A stretch of 6,485 bases of DNA, taken from an uncultured Eubacteriales bacterium (GTDB taxonomy: Bacteria; Bacillota_A; Clostridia; Christensenellales; Aristaeellaceae). Both the position numbers and the translations under genes were made by a program. Below the pieces are notes generated by a model. That model did no database searches. It saw only the letters and a list, made by a program, of their open reading frames with translations, and had not been told where the DNA came from. This document shows positions 1 through 5,362 of the stretch, in pieces; the stretch's first letter is position 1; each line of letters opens with the position of its first letter. The stretch covers positions 1 to 6,485 of the forward strand of contig ONXY01000094.1 in the NCBI GenBank assembly GCA_900321945.1, read 5' to 3'.

Positions 1-658
1 ATTGACAGATGCGCAGTTTGATCCCGAAACGCATCTGATCCGGGATTGCGACAAATTGGGCTGGTGTTTTGTGGATTGGGCGCTTCCATTGAACAAGCAG
101 TTCTGCGCCCAGGCGATCTGGATTTACTGCGCCCGGGCCGCGCTGCAGATGAAAGCCGACCCCGCGCTGGAAGAAAAAGTCACGCTTCGCAGAGAAGCAG
201 CCAGGAAGCATTGGTATGATCAGAAACAGCATTTGTTCGTCAGCGGCGAGGCGCGGCAGGTCTCCTGGGCCTCCCAGGTGTGGGCTGTGCTGTCGGGCAT
301 CGCGGAAGGAACGGACGCCGCCGCCTGTCTGGACGCCGTGGCAGCCTTTCCCGACGCGGTGCCCATGGTAACGCCCTACATGATGCACCACTACGCGGAG
401 GCTCTGTGCCGGGTAAACCGCAAAGCGCAGGCCCGTCAGGTGCTCCGGGATTACTGGGGCGCGATGGTCGATCTGGGCGCGGATACCTACTGGGAGCTGT
501 TCAATCCCGCCGATCCCGATGAATCCCCCTACGGCTCTCCTGTGGTCAACAGCTGCTGCCATGCCTGGAGCTGCACACCCGCCTGGTTCCTGAGAAGCGG
601 CATTCTGGAGGAACACGCATATAATACAGGGGAATCATTTCTGACCTGGACGGCGTGA
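1..658 (+). CDS. GH78-like alpha-L-rhamnosidase-type glycosidase, C-terminal part (5' partial)
   Basis: The reading frame is open from the left edge, so the start lies outside the window; the first ATG/TTG-like codons here are internal. About 218 C-terminal residues are visible. Counting from the TTG at base 2, the segment shows a WCFVDW block (about 21-26), as in the (alpha/alpha)6 barrel of GH78 and related enzymes. It then has YWGAMVDLGADTYWE (about 151-165), matching the family pattern GATTFWE in which the Glu (here E165, codon 494-496) is the catalytic base. A CHAWSCTPAWFLR block follows (about 187-199), typical of the last barrel helix. The motif carrying the general acid would lie upstream, out of view. 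The family inverts and releases terminal alpha-L-rhamnose or similar sugars; the true substrate cannot be told. Oddly, only about 20 unconserved residues follow the HAWS block, and the usual C-terminal beta-sandwich is missing. The family call is fairly firm; the substrate is not. Confidence 0.72.
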   Translation, partial: LTDAQFDPETHLIRDCDKLGWCFVDWALPLNKQFCAQAIWIYCARAALQMKADPALEEKVTLRREAARKHWYDQKQHLFVSGEARQVSWASQVWAVLSGIAEGTDAAACLDAVAAFPDAVPMVTPYMMHHYAEALCRVNRKAQARQVLRDYWGAMVDLGADTYWELFNPADPDESPYGSPVVNSCCHAWSCTPAWFLRSGILEEHAYNTGESFLTWTA

Positions 659-761
659 TCCGTCTGAATCCTGACGCCACGTTTATGCCAGTTTACCAGG
701 AAATACAGAACATAATCAAAAATATTTGGGAAGCAAGCGCCTGTATCGGGCGGGAATAAAT

Positions 762-809
762 GGCAGAGTCCCGGAAACCCTGTATTCATGCGGGTTCCGG
801 GACTGTGCC
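762..809. terminator. Long imperfect hairpin, possible bidirectional terminator
   Basis: AGTCCCGGAAACCC (767-780) faces GGGTTCCGGGACT (792-804), a 13-bp stem with one bulged A and an 11-nt loop. The stem extends after a G-G mismatch by GGCA (762-765) pairing with TGCC (806-809). The T tracts are poor on both sides: TTTATT begins just beyond the stem on the minus strand, and GTTTTG lies about 12 nt downstream on the plus strand. Its position between two converging genes supports a terminator role, but it lacks the classical U-run. Confidence 0.45.
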
Positions 810-840
810 GTTCATGAAGTTTTGAAAGGTCCGTCATATC

Positions 841-861
841 GCGGAGACCGCGCTTCTCCGC
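841..861. repeat. Short inverted repeat
   Basis: GCGGAG (841-846) and CTCCGC (856-861) form a 6-bp stem around a 9-nt loop. There is no T-run beside it. It is one of three hairpins between the converging glycosidase and tex genes. Confidence 0.3.
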
Positions 862-880
862 TCACGCCGGGCAGGTTCGG

Positions 881-899
881 TGTCCGGGAATACCGGACA
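881..899. repeat. Inverted repeat downstream of tex
   Basis: TGTCCGG (881-887) and CCGGACA (893-899) are a perfect 7-bp inverted repeat with a 5-nt loop; CGGT/ACCG flanks could extend it after a two-base bulge. It is the first hairpin met by tex transcription after the stop codon, about 60 nt on. No T-run follows on either strand, so intrinsic termination here is doubtful. Confidence 0.35.
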
Positions 900-961
900 G
901 ACCGGCCTTCATGACGCCGATACACAGCCTGGCGCGCGTCTGTCACTGCGGAGCCTCGGTA

Positions 962-3118
962 TCAGCTGTCCGCCGATATCCGGGACGGAACCATTGTCAG
1001 CGCGATCCGCTTCTTCTTTTCGTCCACGCTGACCACCCAGACTCTCACCACGTCCCCCACCTTCACCGCTTCCGAGGGATGCCTGATAAATCTTTCCGAC
1101 ATCCGGCTGATGTGCACCAGGCCGTCCTGGTGGACTCCGATATCCACAAACGCGCCGAAATCGATTACGTTGCGCACGGTACCCGTCAGTTCCATACCGG
1201 GCTTCAGGTTCTTCATGTCCACCACGTCCGTGCGCAGCACGGGCGCGGGCAGCTCGTCGCGGGGATCCCTGCCGGGCTTTGCCAGTTCCGCCAGCATATC
1301 GTTCAGCGTCGGCAGGCCGGTTCCGGTTTCCGCCGCCAGTTTTTCGCGGCCGTAGCGGTCCGCCCTCAGAATCACGTCCGCCGCGCCGCCCCGGATCTCC
1401 TTCAGATCGTATCCCAGCTTTTCCAGCAGCAGCTTCGCCGCGTCGTAGCTCTCCGGATGCACCGCGGTGGCGTCCAGCGGGTTTCTGCTGTCCCTGACCC
1501 GCAGGAAACCCGCGCACTGCTCGAAGGCTTTCGGTCCCAGCTTCGGTACCTTTTTCAGCGCCGCCCGGCTGGCGATGCCGTTTTCCTCCCGGTATGCCAC
1601 GATGTTCTTTGCCAGCGCGGGGCCGATGCCCGCCACGTGGCTCAGCAGTTCCGCGGACGCCGTGCTGACCTCCACGCCGACCTGGTTCACGCACTGTTCC
1701 ACCACGCCGTCCAGCGCCGCTGTCAGTTCGTTCTGTTTCAGGTCGTGCTGGTACTGTCCCACGCCGATCGCTTTGGGTTCGATCTTCACCAGTTCCGCCA
1801 GCGGATCCTGCATGCGGCGGGCTATGGAAACGGCGCTGCGCTGGGTAACGTCAAAATCCGGAAATTCTTCCGCCGCCAGTTTGCTGGCGCTGTAGACCGA
1901 TGCCCCCGCCTCGTTGACAATCATATATGCCGTACCCGGCATTTCCGGCAGCAGGGACGCGATAAACTGCTCGCTTTCCCGGCTGGCGGTTCCGTTGCCG
2001 ATGGCGATGGCGGTGATCCCGTATTTCTTTACGAATCCCCTGATCAGTTTCGCGGCGGCGGCCTTTCCGGCCTCGTTGCCGGGCAGCGTGAAGTATCCCA
2101 CGCCTGTGTCCAGCACCCTGCCGTTCTCATCCACCACCGCCAGCTTGCAGCCCGTCCGGAAACCCGGGTCCACCCCCAGGGTAACCTTCCCCCTGATAGG
2201 CGGCTGCATCAGCAGCTGGTGCAGGTTGTCGCTGAACACCCTGATGGCGCTGACGTTCGCCCGGTCGGTCAGGTCGTTCCGGATCTCCCGTTCCAGGGAC
2301 GGGAATACCAGCCGTTTCCAGGCGTCCCCGCAGGCTTCCGCCACCTGTTCCGCGGCGCCGGTACCGTTCCGCACAAAGGCTCTCCGGATCAGCTCCAGCG
2401 CCTTCTCTTCCGGCGCCTCCAGCGTCACCTTCAGGAACTCCTCCCGTTCGCCCCGGTTCACCGCCAGAATCCTGTGCGGCGCTATGGTTCTCACCGGCTC
2501 CCGGAAGTCGTAATACATGCTGTATATGCTGTCCTCTTCCTTCGCGGCCGTGCTGCGAAGAATGCCCTCCCGGTTCAGCAGCGTCCGGAGTTCCTTCCGG
2601 ATCCCGGCGCTGTCGCTCACCGTTTCCGCAATGATATCCCGCGCGCCGGCCAGCGCCGTTTCCGCGTCCGGCACGTTCTTCTCCGCGTCGATATACTTCG
2701 CGGCTTCCGCTGCGGGATCCCCGTCCTGCTGCAGCATCAGCCGCAGAGCAAGCGGTTCCAGCCCCCGCTCCCTCGCCGCGGTGGCGCGGGTCCGCCGTTT
2801 CGGCCGGTATGGCCGGTAAATATCTTCCAGCTCGCTCAGCGTGGCCGCCTTTGCCAGCTGCGCTTTCAGCCCGTCGGTCATCACGCCCAGTTCTTCCAGC
2901 GAGGCGGCGGTTTCCTCCCGGCGCTTCTCCAGGTTCCGCAGATATTCCAGCCGTTCCGCCATCTCCCGCAGCACCTGGTCGTCCATCGACCCGGTCGCTT
3001 CTTTCCGGTATCGGGCGATAAAGGGAATCGTGTTCCCCGCGTCCAGCAGTTCCACGGCCGCCTGCACCTGCTGCGGCCGCAGTCTGAATTCTCCCGCCAG
3101 TCTGTTCACAAAATCCAT
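962..3118 (-). CDS. tex: Tex family transcription accessory protein (S1 RNA-binding)
   Basis: Complete 718-aa protein, a normal length for Tex, a cytoplasmic nucleic-acid-binding factor related to the eukaryotic Spt6 core. Domains run in family order. The Tex N-terminal helical region covers about 1-300, including the early block AGNTIPFIARYRKEATGSMD (27-46). A YqgF/RuvX-like RNase H fold covers about 312-440 and starts at GVDPGFRTGCKLAVVD (315-330), with IAIGNGTASRE at 371-381. Paired helix-hairpin-helix motifs cover about 485-542 (HVAGIGPALAKNIV; KVPKLGPKAFEQ). A C-terminal S1 domain covers about 638-710 (GTVRNVIDFGAFVDIG, DGLVHIS). I chose the ATG at 3118 because AAGGAG (3129-3134) lies 10 nt before it and the protein then begins like other Tex proteins; the longer in-frame extension is not family-like. 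The AraC-family regulator ends 83 nt upstream on the same strand, so the two may be cotranscribed. Identity is secure; the physiological role of Tex is poorly defined in most bacteria. Confidence 0.95.
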   Translation of the reverse strand: MDFVNRLAGEFRLRPQQVQAAVELLDAGNTIPFIARYRKEATGSMDDQVLREMAERLEYLRNLEKRREETAASLEELGVMTDGLKAQLAKAATLSELEDIYRPYRPKRRTRATAARERGLEPLALRLMLQQDGDPAAEAAKYIDAEKNVPDAETALAGARDIIAETVSDSAGIRKELRTLLNREGILRSTAAKEEDSIYSMYYDFREPVRTIAPHRILAVNRGEREEFLKVTLEAPEEKALELIRRAFVRNGTGAAEQVAEACGDAWKRLVFPSLEREIRNDLTDRANVSAIRVFSDNLHQLLMQPPIRGKVTLGVDPGFRTGCKLAVVDENGRVLDTGVGYFTLPGNEAGKAAAAKLIRGFVKKYGITAIAIGNGTASRESEQFIASLLPEMPGTAYMIVNEAGASVYSASKLAAEEFPDFDVTQRSAVSIARRMQDPLAELVKIEPKAIGVGQYQHDLKQNELTAALDGVVEQCVNQVGVEVSTASAELLSHVAGIGPALAKNIVAYREENGIASRAALKKVPKLGPKAFEQCAGFLRVRDSRNPLDATAVHPESYDAAKLLLEKLGYDLKEIRGGAADVILRADRYGREKLAAETGTGLPTLNDMLAELAKPGRDPRDELPAPVLRTDVVDMKNLKPGMELTGTVRNVIDFGAFVDIGVHQDGLVHISRMSERFIRHPSEAVKVGDVVRVWVVSVDEKKKRIALTMVPSRISADS

Positions 3119-3139
3119 GCGCTGCTCTCTCCTTGTCCT

Positions 3140-3172
3140 GAAAAACATATTCCGCCGTCCGGGCGGTTTTTC
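3140..3172. terminator. Nested hairpin between the AraC-family gene and tex
   Basis: CCGCC (3152-3156) and GGCGG (3162-3166) form a stem around GTCCG, immediately followed on the plus strand by TTTTT (3167-3171). An outer pairing GAAAAAC (3140-3146) with the GTTTTTC-type arm (3166-3172) is also possible. On the minus strand, the direction of both neighbouring genes, the T-run comes 7 nt after the GC stem, so it would be a weak terminator or attenuator. On the plus strand it looks like a proper terminator, but no plus-strand gene leads into it. Confidence 0.35.
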
Positions 3173-3182
3173 CATATATGTA

Positions 3183-3195
3183 CGGCATTCTGCCG
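3183..3195. repeat. Small hairpin just after the AraC-family stop codon
   Basis: CGGCA and TGCCG pair perfectly around a 3-nt loop, 7 to 19 nt beyond the regulator's stop codon on the minus strand. No T-run follows directly. It may protect the 3' end or be chance in GC-rich sequence. Confidence 0.25.
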
Positions 3196-3201
3196 GAGGC
3201 C

Positions 3202-4026
3202 TCAGCTCAGCTTTCTGTACTCCCGCGGCGACAGGCCCGTGGCTTTTTTGAACGCGTCCCCGAAATAATTGCTGTCGCTGAATCCGCACCGGTCCGCGAT
3301 CTGCGTCACGGTCAGTTCCGAATTCAGCAGCAGGTCGCAGGCCTGGCGGATCCGGTAGTGAATCAGGTATTCCCGGACGCCGAAGCCCGTCTCCTGATGA
3401 AAGACCCGGGAGAGATGCGAAGGGCTGACCGCGAAATGGGCCGCCGTCTCTGTCAGGGTAATCTGTTCTCCCGCGTGCTCGCAGAGATAGGCCGCCACCT
3501 CCCGCATACGGCTGTGGGAGGCGTCCTCGTTCCCGTCGTTCTCTTCCGTTCCGTCGCGGTACCGCTGCAGGGAAATCAGCAGTTCGGCCAGAAGCGCCAT
3601 GCAGAGGCTTCTTCCCAGCGCGGGCTGGTTTTCATATTCATACAGCATCCGGTTCACCAGCAGCAGAACCGCTTCCCGGCGCTGAACCGGAGCCTTTATT
3701 TTTCCCGCCCGGAATCCGGTTCCCGAAACTTTCGCTCCCAGAAACGCGTCAATCTTTCCGGCGGTATCCGCGGAAAAGGAGATCACGTACTTTGTATTCT
3801 GCCCGTGGGAGGTGAAATCCGTCTTGTGCAGCGTTCCGGCGGGAATCAGGGCAAAATCCCCGGTCTGCAGCCGGTACGTTCTCTGTCCGATAAACACGCT
3901 GCAGCGGCCTTCCGCGATATAGAAAAGCTCGTGATACCTGTGAAAGCGTTCGTTCTCTTCGCGTGCCTGGCCGATCTGGCTTTCTTTCAGTATTTTGAAG
4001 TCCACCGTCCGGCGTTTCCGCTCCAT
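3202..4026 (-). CDS. AraC/XylS-family transcriptional regulator with cupin-like sensor domain
   Basis: A 274-aa DNA-binding regulator of normal family length. Residues about 15-110 resemble the AraC-type N-terminal cupin barrel (FHRYHELFYIAEG at 28-40, YRLQTGDFALIPAGTLHKT at 51-69), which usually senses a small molecule such as a sugar. The C-terminal AraC domain holds two helix-turn-helix units: ITLTETAAHFAVSPSHLSRVF (about 189-209) and VTQIADRCGFSDSNYFGDAF (240-259), the latter running into KATGLSPREYRK, the family signature. I prefer the ATG at 4026, with AAAGGAG (4037-4043) 10 nt before it. An in-frame ATG at 4047 with GGAG 6 nt away would add MERSGKT and cannot be excluded. A near-consensus promoter lies at 4095-4123, and a direct-repeat operator candidate lies just beyond it. 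A 57-aa gene is divergent and tex lies downstream. The inducer is unknown. Confidence 0.93.
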   Translation of the reverse strand: MERKRRTVDFKILKESQIGQAREENERFHRYHELFYIAEGRCSVFIGQRTYRLQTGDFALIPAGTLHKTDFTSHGQNTKYVISFSADTAGKIDAFLGAKVSGTGFRAGKIKAPVQRREAVLLLVNRMLYEYENQPALGRSLCMALLAELLISLQRYRDGTEENDGNEDASHSRMREVAAYLCEHAGEQITLTETAAHFAVSPSHLSRVFHQETGFGVREYLIHYRIRQACDLLLNSELTVTQIADRCGFSDSNYFGDAFKKATGLSPREYRKLS

Positions 4027-4036
4027 GGTTTTCCCG

Positions 4037-4043
4037 CTCCTTT
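4037..4043 (-). promoter_or_regulatory. Ribosome binding site deciding the AraC-family start
   Basis: AAAGGAG on the minus strand, 10 nt before the ATG at 4026. It is a better match to the 16S anti-Shine-Dalgarno than the GGAG (4054-4057) serving the alternative ATG at 4047. The spacing is slightly long, so both starts may be used. Confidence 0.55.
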
Positions 4044-4088
4044 CCATGCCCCGCTCCGACTTCGCCTGGCTGCGGAGCGCCTTCCGCG

Positions 4089-4105
4089 CGGGGTATTATA
4101 CCCCG
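4089..4105. repeat. 17-nt palindrome enclosing the regulator's -10 box
   Basis: CGGGGTATTATACCCCG is a perfect palindrome around T4097. On the minus strand it carries the TATAAT -10 hexamer of the regulator promoter at its centre. It could be an operator for a dimeric repressor or a hairpin at the start of the transcript; a chance palindrome is the alternative. Confidence 0.5.
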
Positions 4106-4123
4106 TTTTCCCTCCGCTGACAA
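4095..4123 (-). promoter_or_regulatory. Promoter of the AraC-family regulator
   Basis: On the minus strand, TTGTCA (4118-4123) is followed after exactly 17 nt by a perfect TATAAT (4095-4100). This is a near-consensus housekeeping promoter. The expected transcript start near 4088 gives a leader of about 60 nt to the ATG at 4026. The palindrome around the -10 and the direct repeats from 4131, just upstream of the -35, suggest control, possibly by the regulator itself. Confidence 0.75.
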
Positions 4124-4130
4124 CAAAAAA

Positions 4131-4180
4131 TCTGTAGTTTTTGGAATTATTGCGGAAAATTCAGTAGATTTTCAATTATT
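4131..4180. promoter_or_regulatory. Paired direct repeats, candidate AraC-family operator
   Basis: Two copies of TCnGTAGnTTTT followed by AATTATT occur at 4131-4151 and 4161-4180. About 17 of 20 positions agree with one base gained or lost, and the start-to-start distance is 30 nt, near three helical turns. AraC-family proteins commonly bind such same-orientation half-sites. The second copy ends 7 nt before the putative plus-strand -10 (4188-4193), where an activator would replace a weak -35; the first lies just beyond the regulator's own -35. The repeats are visible; binding is inferred. Confidence 0.55.
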
Positions 4181-4187
4181 TTTGTTG

Positions 4188-4193
4188 TATCAT
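4188..4193 (+). promoter_or_regulatory. Putative -10 element of the 57-aa gene
   Basis: TATCAT matches the -10 consensus at five of six bases. No good -35 lies 16-18 nt upstream (TAGATT at best), and that space is filled by the second direct repeat. This is the usual look of an activator-dependent promoter. The expected start is near 4200. Confidence 0.45.
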
Positions 4194-4199
4194 CTCCCG

Positions 4200-4235
4200 C
4201 GTTCCCGGAAATCCGGACAATCCGCCCCGGGAACG
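4200..4235 (+). promoter_or_regulatory. Stem-loop at the 5' end of the 57-aa gene's leader
   Basis: CGTTCCCGG (4200-4208) pairs perfectly with CCGGGAACG (4227-4235). Inside the loop, CGGA (4214-4217) can pair with TCCG (4221-4224). The stem begins about where transcription is expected to start and leaves the ribosome binding site at 4251 free. It may stabilise the mRNA 5' end. The same inverted repeat could also be a DNA operator. Confidence 0.45.
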
Positions 4236-4250
4236 GAATCATTCAGCGAT

Positions 4251-4257
4251 AAAGGAG
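4251..4257 (+). promoter_or_regulatory. Ribosome binding site of the 57-aa gene
   Basis: AAAGGAG lies 12 nt before the ATG at 4270, slightly longer than usual spacing. The stretch between is A-rich. No other start codon lies closer in an open frame, since the TTG at 4260 runs into TAA after one codon. Confidence 0.65.
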
Positions 4258-4269
4258 ATTTGAAATAAA

Positions 4270-4443
4270 ATGAACGCGAATATTCAGAATACGGAAAAAA
4301 ACGCCAATGTCTGGAGCCGCTTCTTTGAGATGGTCCGGAAAACGGCTGCCCGCTCCTCCCGCGGCGGTCTGGAGTTTTACAGCCGCAGCGCCGTTTCCGC
4401 GCTGCTGACCATGCAGTCCGGTTTCAAGTCTGAACAGCTCTGA
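4270..4443 (+). CDS. Uncharacterised 57-aa protein, divergent from the AraC-family gene
   Basis: I do not recognise this protein. The ATG follows an AAAGGAG site and an AT-rich start region. The frame reads 57 residues to a TGA and ends 43 nt before a strong terminator, so it has the full layout of a transcription unit. The N-terminus is polar and Asn-rich (MNANIQNTEKNANVW). The middle is basic and possibly amphipathic (SRFFEMVRKTAARSSRGG), and the end is mildly hydrophobic (SAVSALLTMQSGFKSEQL). There is no signal peptide, no full transmembrane helix, no Cys and no obvious metal motif. It is divergent from an AraC-type regulator, and operator-like repeats lie at its promoter, so it is probably a target of that regulator. 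A small regulatory, membrane-associated or stress protein are all possible; none is shown. Confidence 0.7.
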   Translation: MNANIQNTEKNANVWSRFFEMVRKTAARSSRGGLEFYSRSAVSALLTMQSGFKSEQL

Positions 4444-4486
4444 GTCCGCGGCAGGAAAAAACGGTTTTCCGGCCTTTCCGAAAAGC

Positions 4487-4523
4487 AGTGCCGGCTGATT
4501 TCGCGAAATCAGCCGGCACTTTT
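4487..4523. terminator. Perfect 34-nt palindrome, bidirectional terminator
   Basis: Bases 4487-4520 form a perfect palindrome: AGTGCCGGCTGATTTCG followed by its own reverse complement. TTTT (4520-4523) follows on the plus strand. On the minus strand, GC and then TTTT (from AAAA 4481-4484) follow. It sits between the 3' ends of the 57-aa gene (+) and the acetyltransferase gene (-) and probably ends both transcripts. Confidence 0.8.
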
Positions 4524-4579
4524 CATATGCCTGTCGGCCCGTCGGGGCGTCCGTCCGGGGGCGCCCTCCGGTTTTCTCC

Positions 4580-5050
4580 TCAGGATCTGATTTTTTCCAG
4601 TCTGTACAGCCGCTCCCCGTCAAGCTCCGCTTTCCCGTCTTTGAATGTATAGCCCATCTTCCGGTAGAACGGGAGGCCGGTGATGGAAGCCGGAATCTCG
4701 ATCCGTTTCGCGCGCAGGGCAAACGCGTCTTTTTCCAGCGTTTCCACGATGGCCCGTCCGAGGCCTTTTCCCTGACAGTCCGGATGAACGAAGATGCTGA
4801 ACAGGCTGCTTTCATCCTCTTTGCCCCAGTAGGGGCCGATGGCTCCGCAGCCGACGACCGCCCCCGCCTCTTCGGCGACGTAGAAGTGCGTCCAGGACGC
4901 CCTCTGCAGAATATGCTCCGGCGTCTGCGTTTTCACGAGCTCTTCCATGACTTCGGCCGGATAATCGCCGACGTTGGAGACGCGCATCGTTGTGATAATC
5001 AGATCCGAAACCGCCTTCGCGTCCTGTTCTCTCAGCCTTCTGATAATCAT
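4580..5050 (-). CDS. GNAT-family N-acetyltransferase
   Basis: A 156-aa single-domain GNAT protein, which would transfer an acetyl group from acetyl-CoA to an amine on a small molecule or protein; the substrate is unknown. The fold can be followed from the beta-1 strand (MIIRRLREQDAKAVSDLI, 1-18) to motif A, FVHPDCQGKGLGRAIVETLE (87-106). There QGKGLG (93-98) is the acetyl-CoA pyrophosphate loop. Motif B then follows with GLPFYRKMGYTF (125-136). I chose the ATG at 5050 because GGGAGG (5060-5065) lies 9 nt before it. An ATG at 5059 abuts that site with no spacing and would add only MRK. A promoter is seen at 5205-5233, so the gene is probably monocistronic with a leader of about 150 nt. Transcription likely ends at the palindrome at 4487-4520. 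Confidence 0.9.
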   Translation of the reverse strand: MIIRRLREQDAKAVSDLIITTMRVSNVGDYPAEVMEELVKTQTPEHILQRASWTHFYVAEEAGAVVGCGAIGPYWGKEDESSLFSIFVHPDCQGKGLGRAIVETLEKDAFALRAKRIEIPASITGLPFYRKMGYTFKDGKAELDGERLYRLEKIRS

Positions 5051-5059
5051 TTTCCTCAT

Positions 5060-5065
5060 CCTCCC
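5060..5065 (-). promoter_or_regulatory. Ribosome binding site deciding the GNAT start
   Basis: GGGAGG on the minus strand touches the ATG at 5059, too close to serve it, but lies 9 nt before the ATG at 5050. This favours the shorter protein. Confidence 0.6.
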
Positions 5066-5166
5066 GGTCGTCCGTCCTGCCGCTCAGGCCGCTCTTTCCC
5101 CGCCCGGACGGAACCGCGCGGAAATCCGGAACGGACATGCGCCGCGGAGGCGGCGGATCCGAACCG

Positions 5167-5198
5167 GGTCCCGGAAAGATCCTCCTTCCCGAAAGACC
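5167..5198 (-). promoter_or_regulatory. Stem-loop at the 5' end of the GNAT leader
   Basis: In the minus-strand transcript, GGTC (5198-5195) pairs with GACC (5170-5167), and inside it GGAA pairs with TTCC. The loop exposes GGAGGAT. The stem begins at the expected transcript start. The looped GGAGG resembles a ribosome binding site, but no ATG, GTG or TTG follows at a usable distance, so a leader peptide is not supported. Confidence 0.3.
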
Positions 5199-5204
5199 TC
5201 GTTC

Positions 5205-5233
5205 AGTGTACGATGCGGAGCCTGCCGTGTCAA
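5205..5233 (-). promoter_or_regulatory. Promoter upstream of the GNAT gene
   Basis: On the minus strand, a perfect TTGACA (5228-5233) is followed after 17 nt by TACACT (5205-5210), which matches four of six -10 bases. The expected start is near 5198, about 150 nt before the ATG at 5050. Confidence 0.6.
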
Positions 5234-5347
5234 GCCTTCCGCCTTCGGCGTTTTCCGTCCGCGTCGGGGATGTTCCCCGGTCGCTTACTGCCCCGCGTTC
5301 AGAATGCCGCTTCGCGGGAACCGGGCGGGAGGGCCGGAACGTGTTCG

Positions 5348-5362
5348 TCCGCCGACGGCGGA
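5348..5362. repeat. Hairpin downstream of the 100-aa gene
   Basis: TCCGCC and GGCGGA pair around GAC. It lies about 30-44 nt past the stop codon of the 100-aa gene. No T-run follows on the minus strand, so it is at best a weak terminator. Confidence 0.3.

Larger units (their letters stand above)
659..961. other. Convergent intergenic region with three inverted repeats
   Basis: This stretch of about 300 bases separates the 3' ends of the glycosidase (+) and tex (-). Bases 660-760 are clearly more AT-rich than the rest of the window. The right part holds three inverted repeats (762-809, 841-861 and 881-899). No open frame here has a start codon with a ribosome binding site. I see no gene in it; it most likely acts in transcription termination from both sides. 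Confidence 0.6.

Noticed and set aside
634..759. Frame reading ISDLDGVIRLNPD, resembling a HAD-phosphatase motif I
   Set aside because: Only about 41 codons, no ATG with an RBS, and only one short motif matches. It is noted as a possible remnant but is too little for a pseudogene call.
529..837. 102-codon minus-strand frame across the glycosidase end and intergenic region
   Set aside because: No RBS before its ATG. It reads through a long hairpin and overlaps the conserved glycosidase end, so coding is unlikely.
2127..3188. 353-codon minus-strand frame inside tex
   Set aside because: It overlaps tex in another frame, gives a Gly/Arg/Ala-rich low-complexity protein, and has no domain.
911..3268. 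785-codon open frame on the plus strand, antisense to tex
   Set aside because: It lies almost wholly opposite tex, whose identity is certain. Its protein is rich in His, Arg, Gln and Phe with no known domain and no good RBS. It is a codon-bias shadow of a GC-rich gene.
3178..4137. 319-codon plus-strand frame opposite the AraC-family gene
   Set aside because: Complete antisense overlap with a well-identified gene; no recognisable domain and no RBS.
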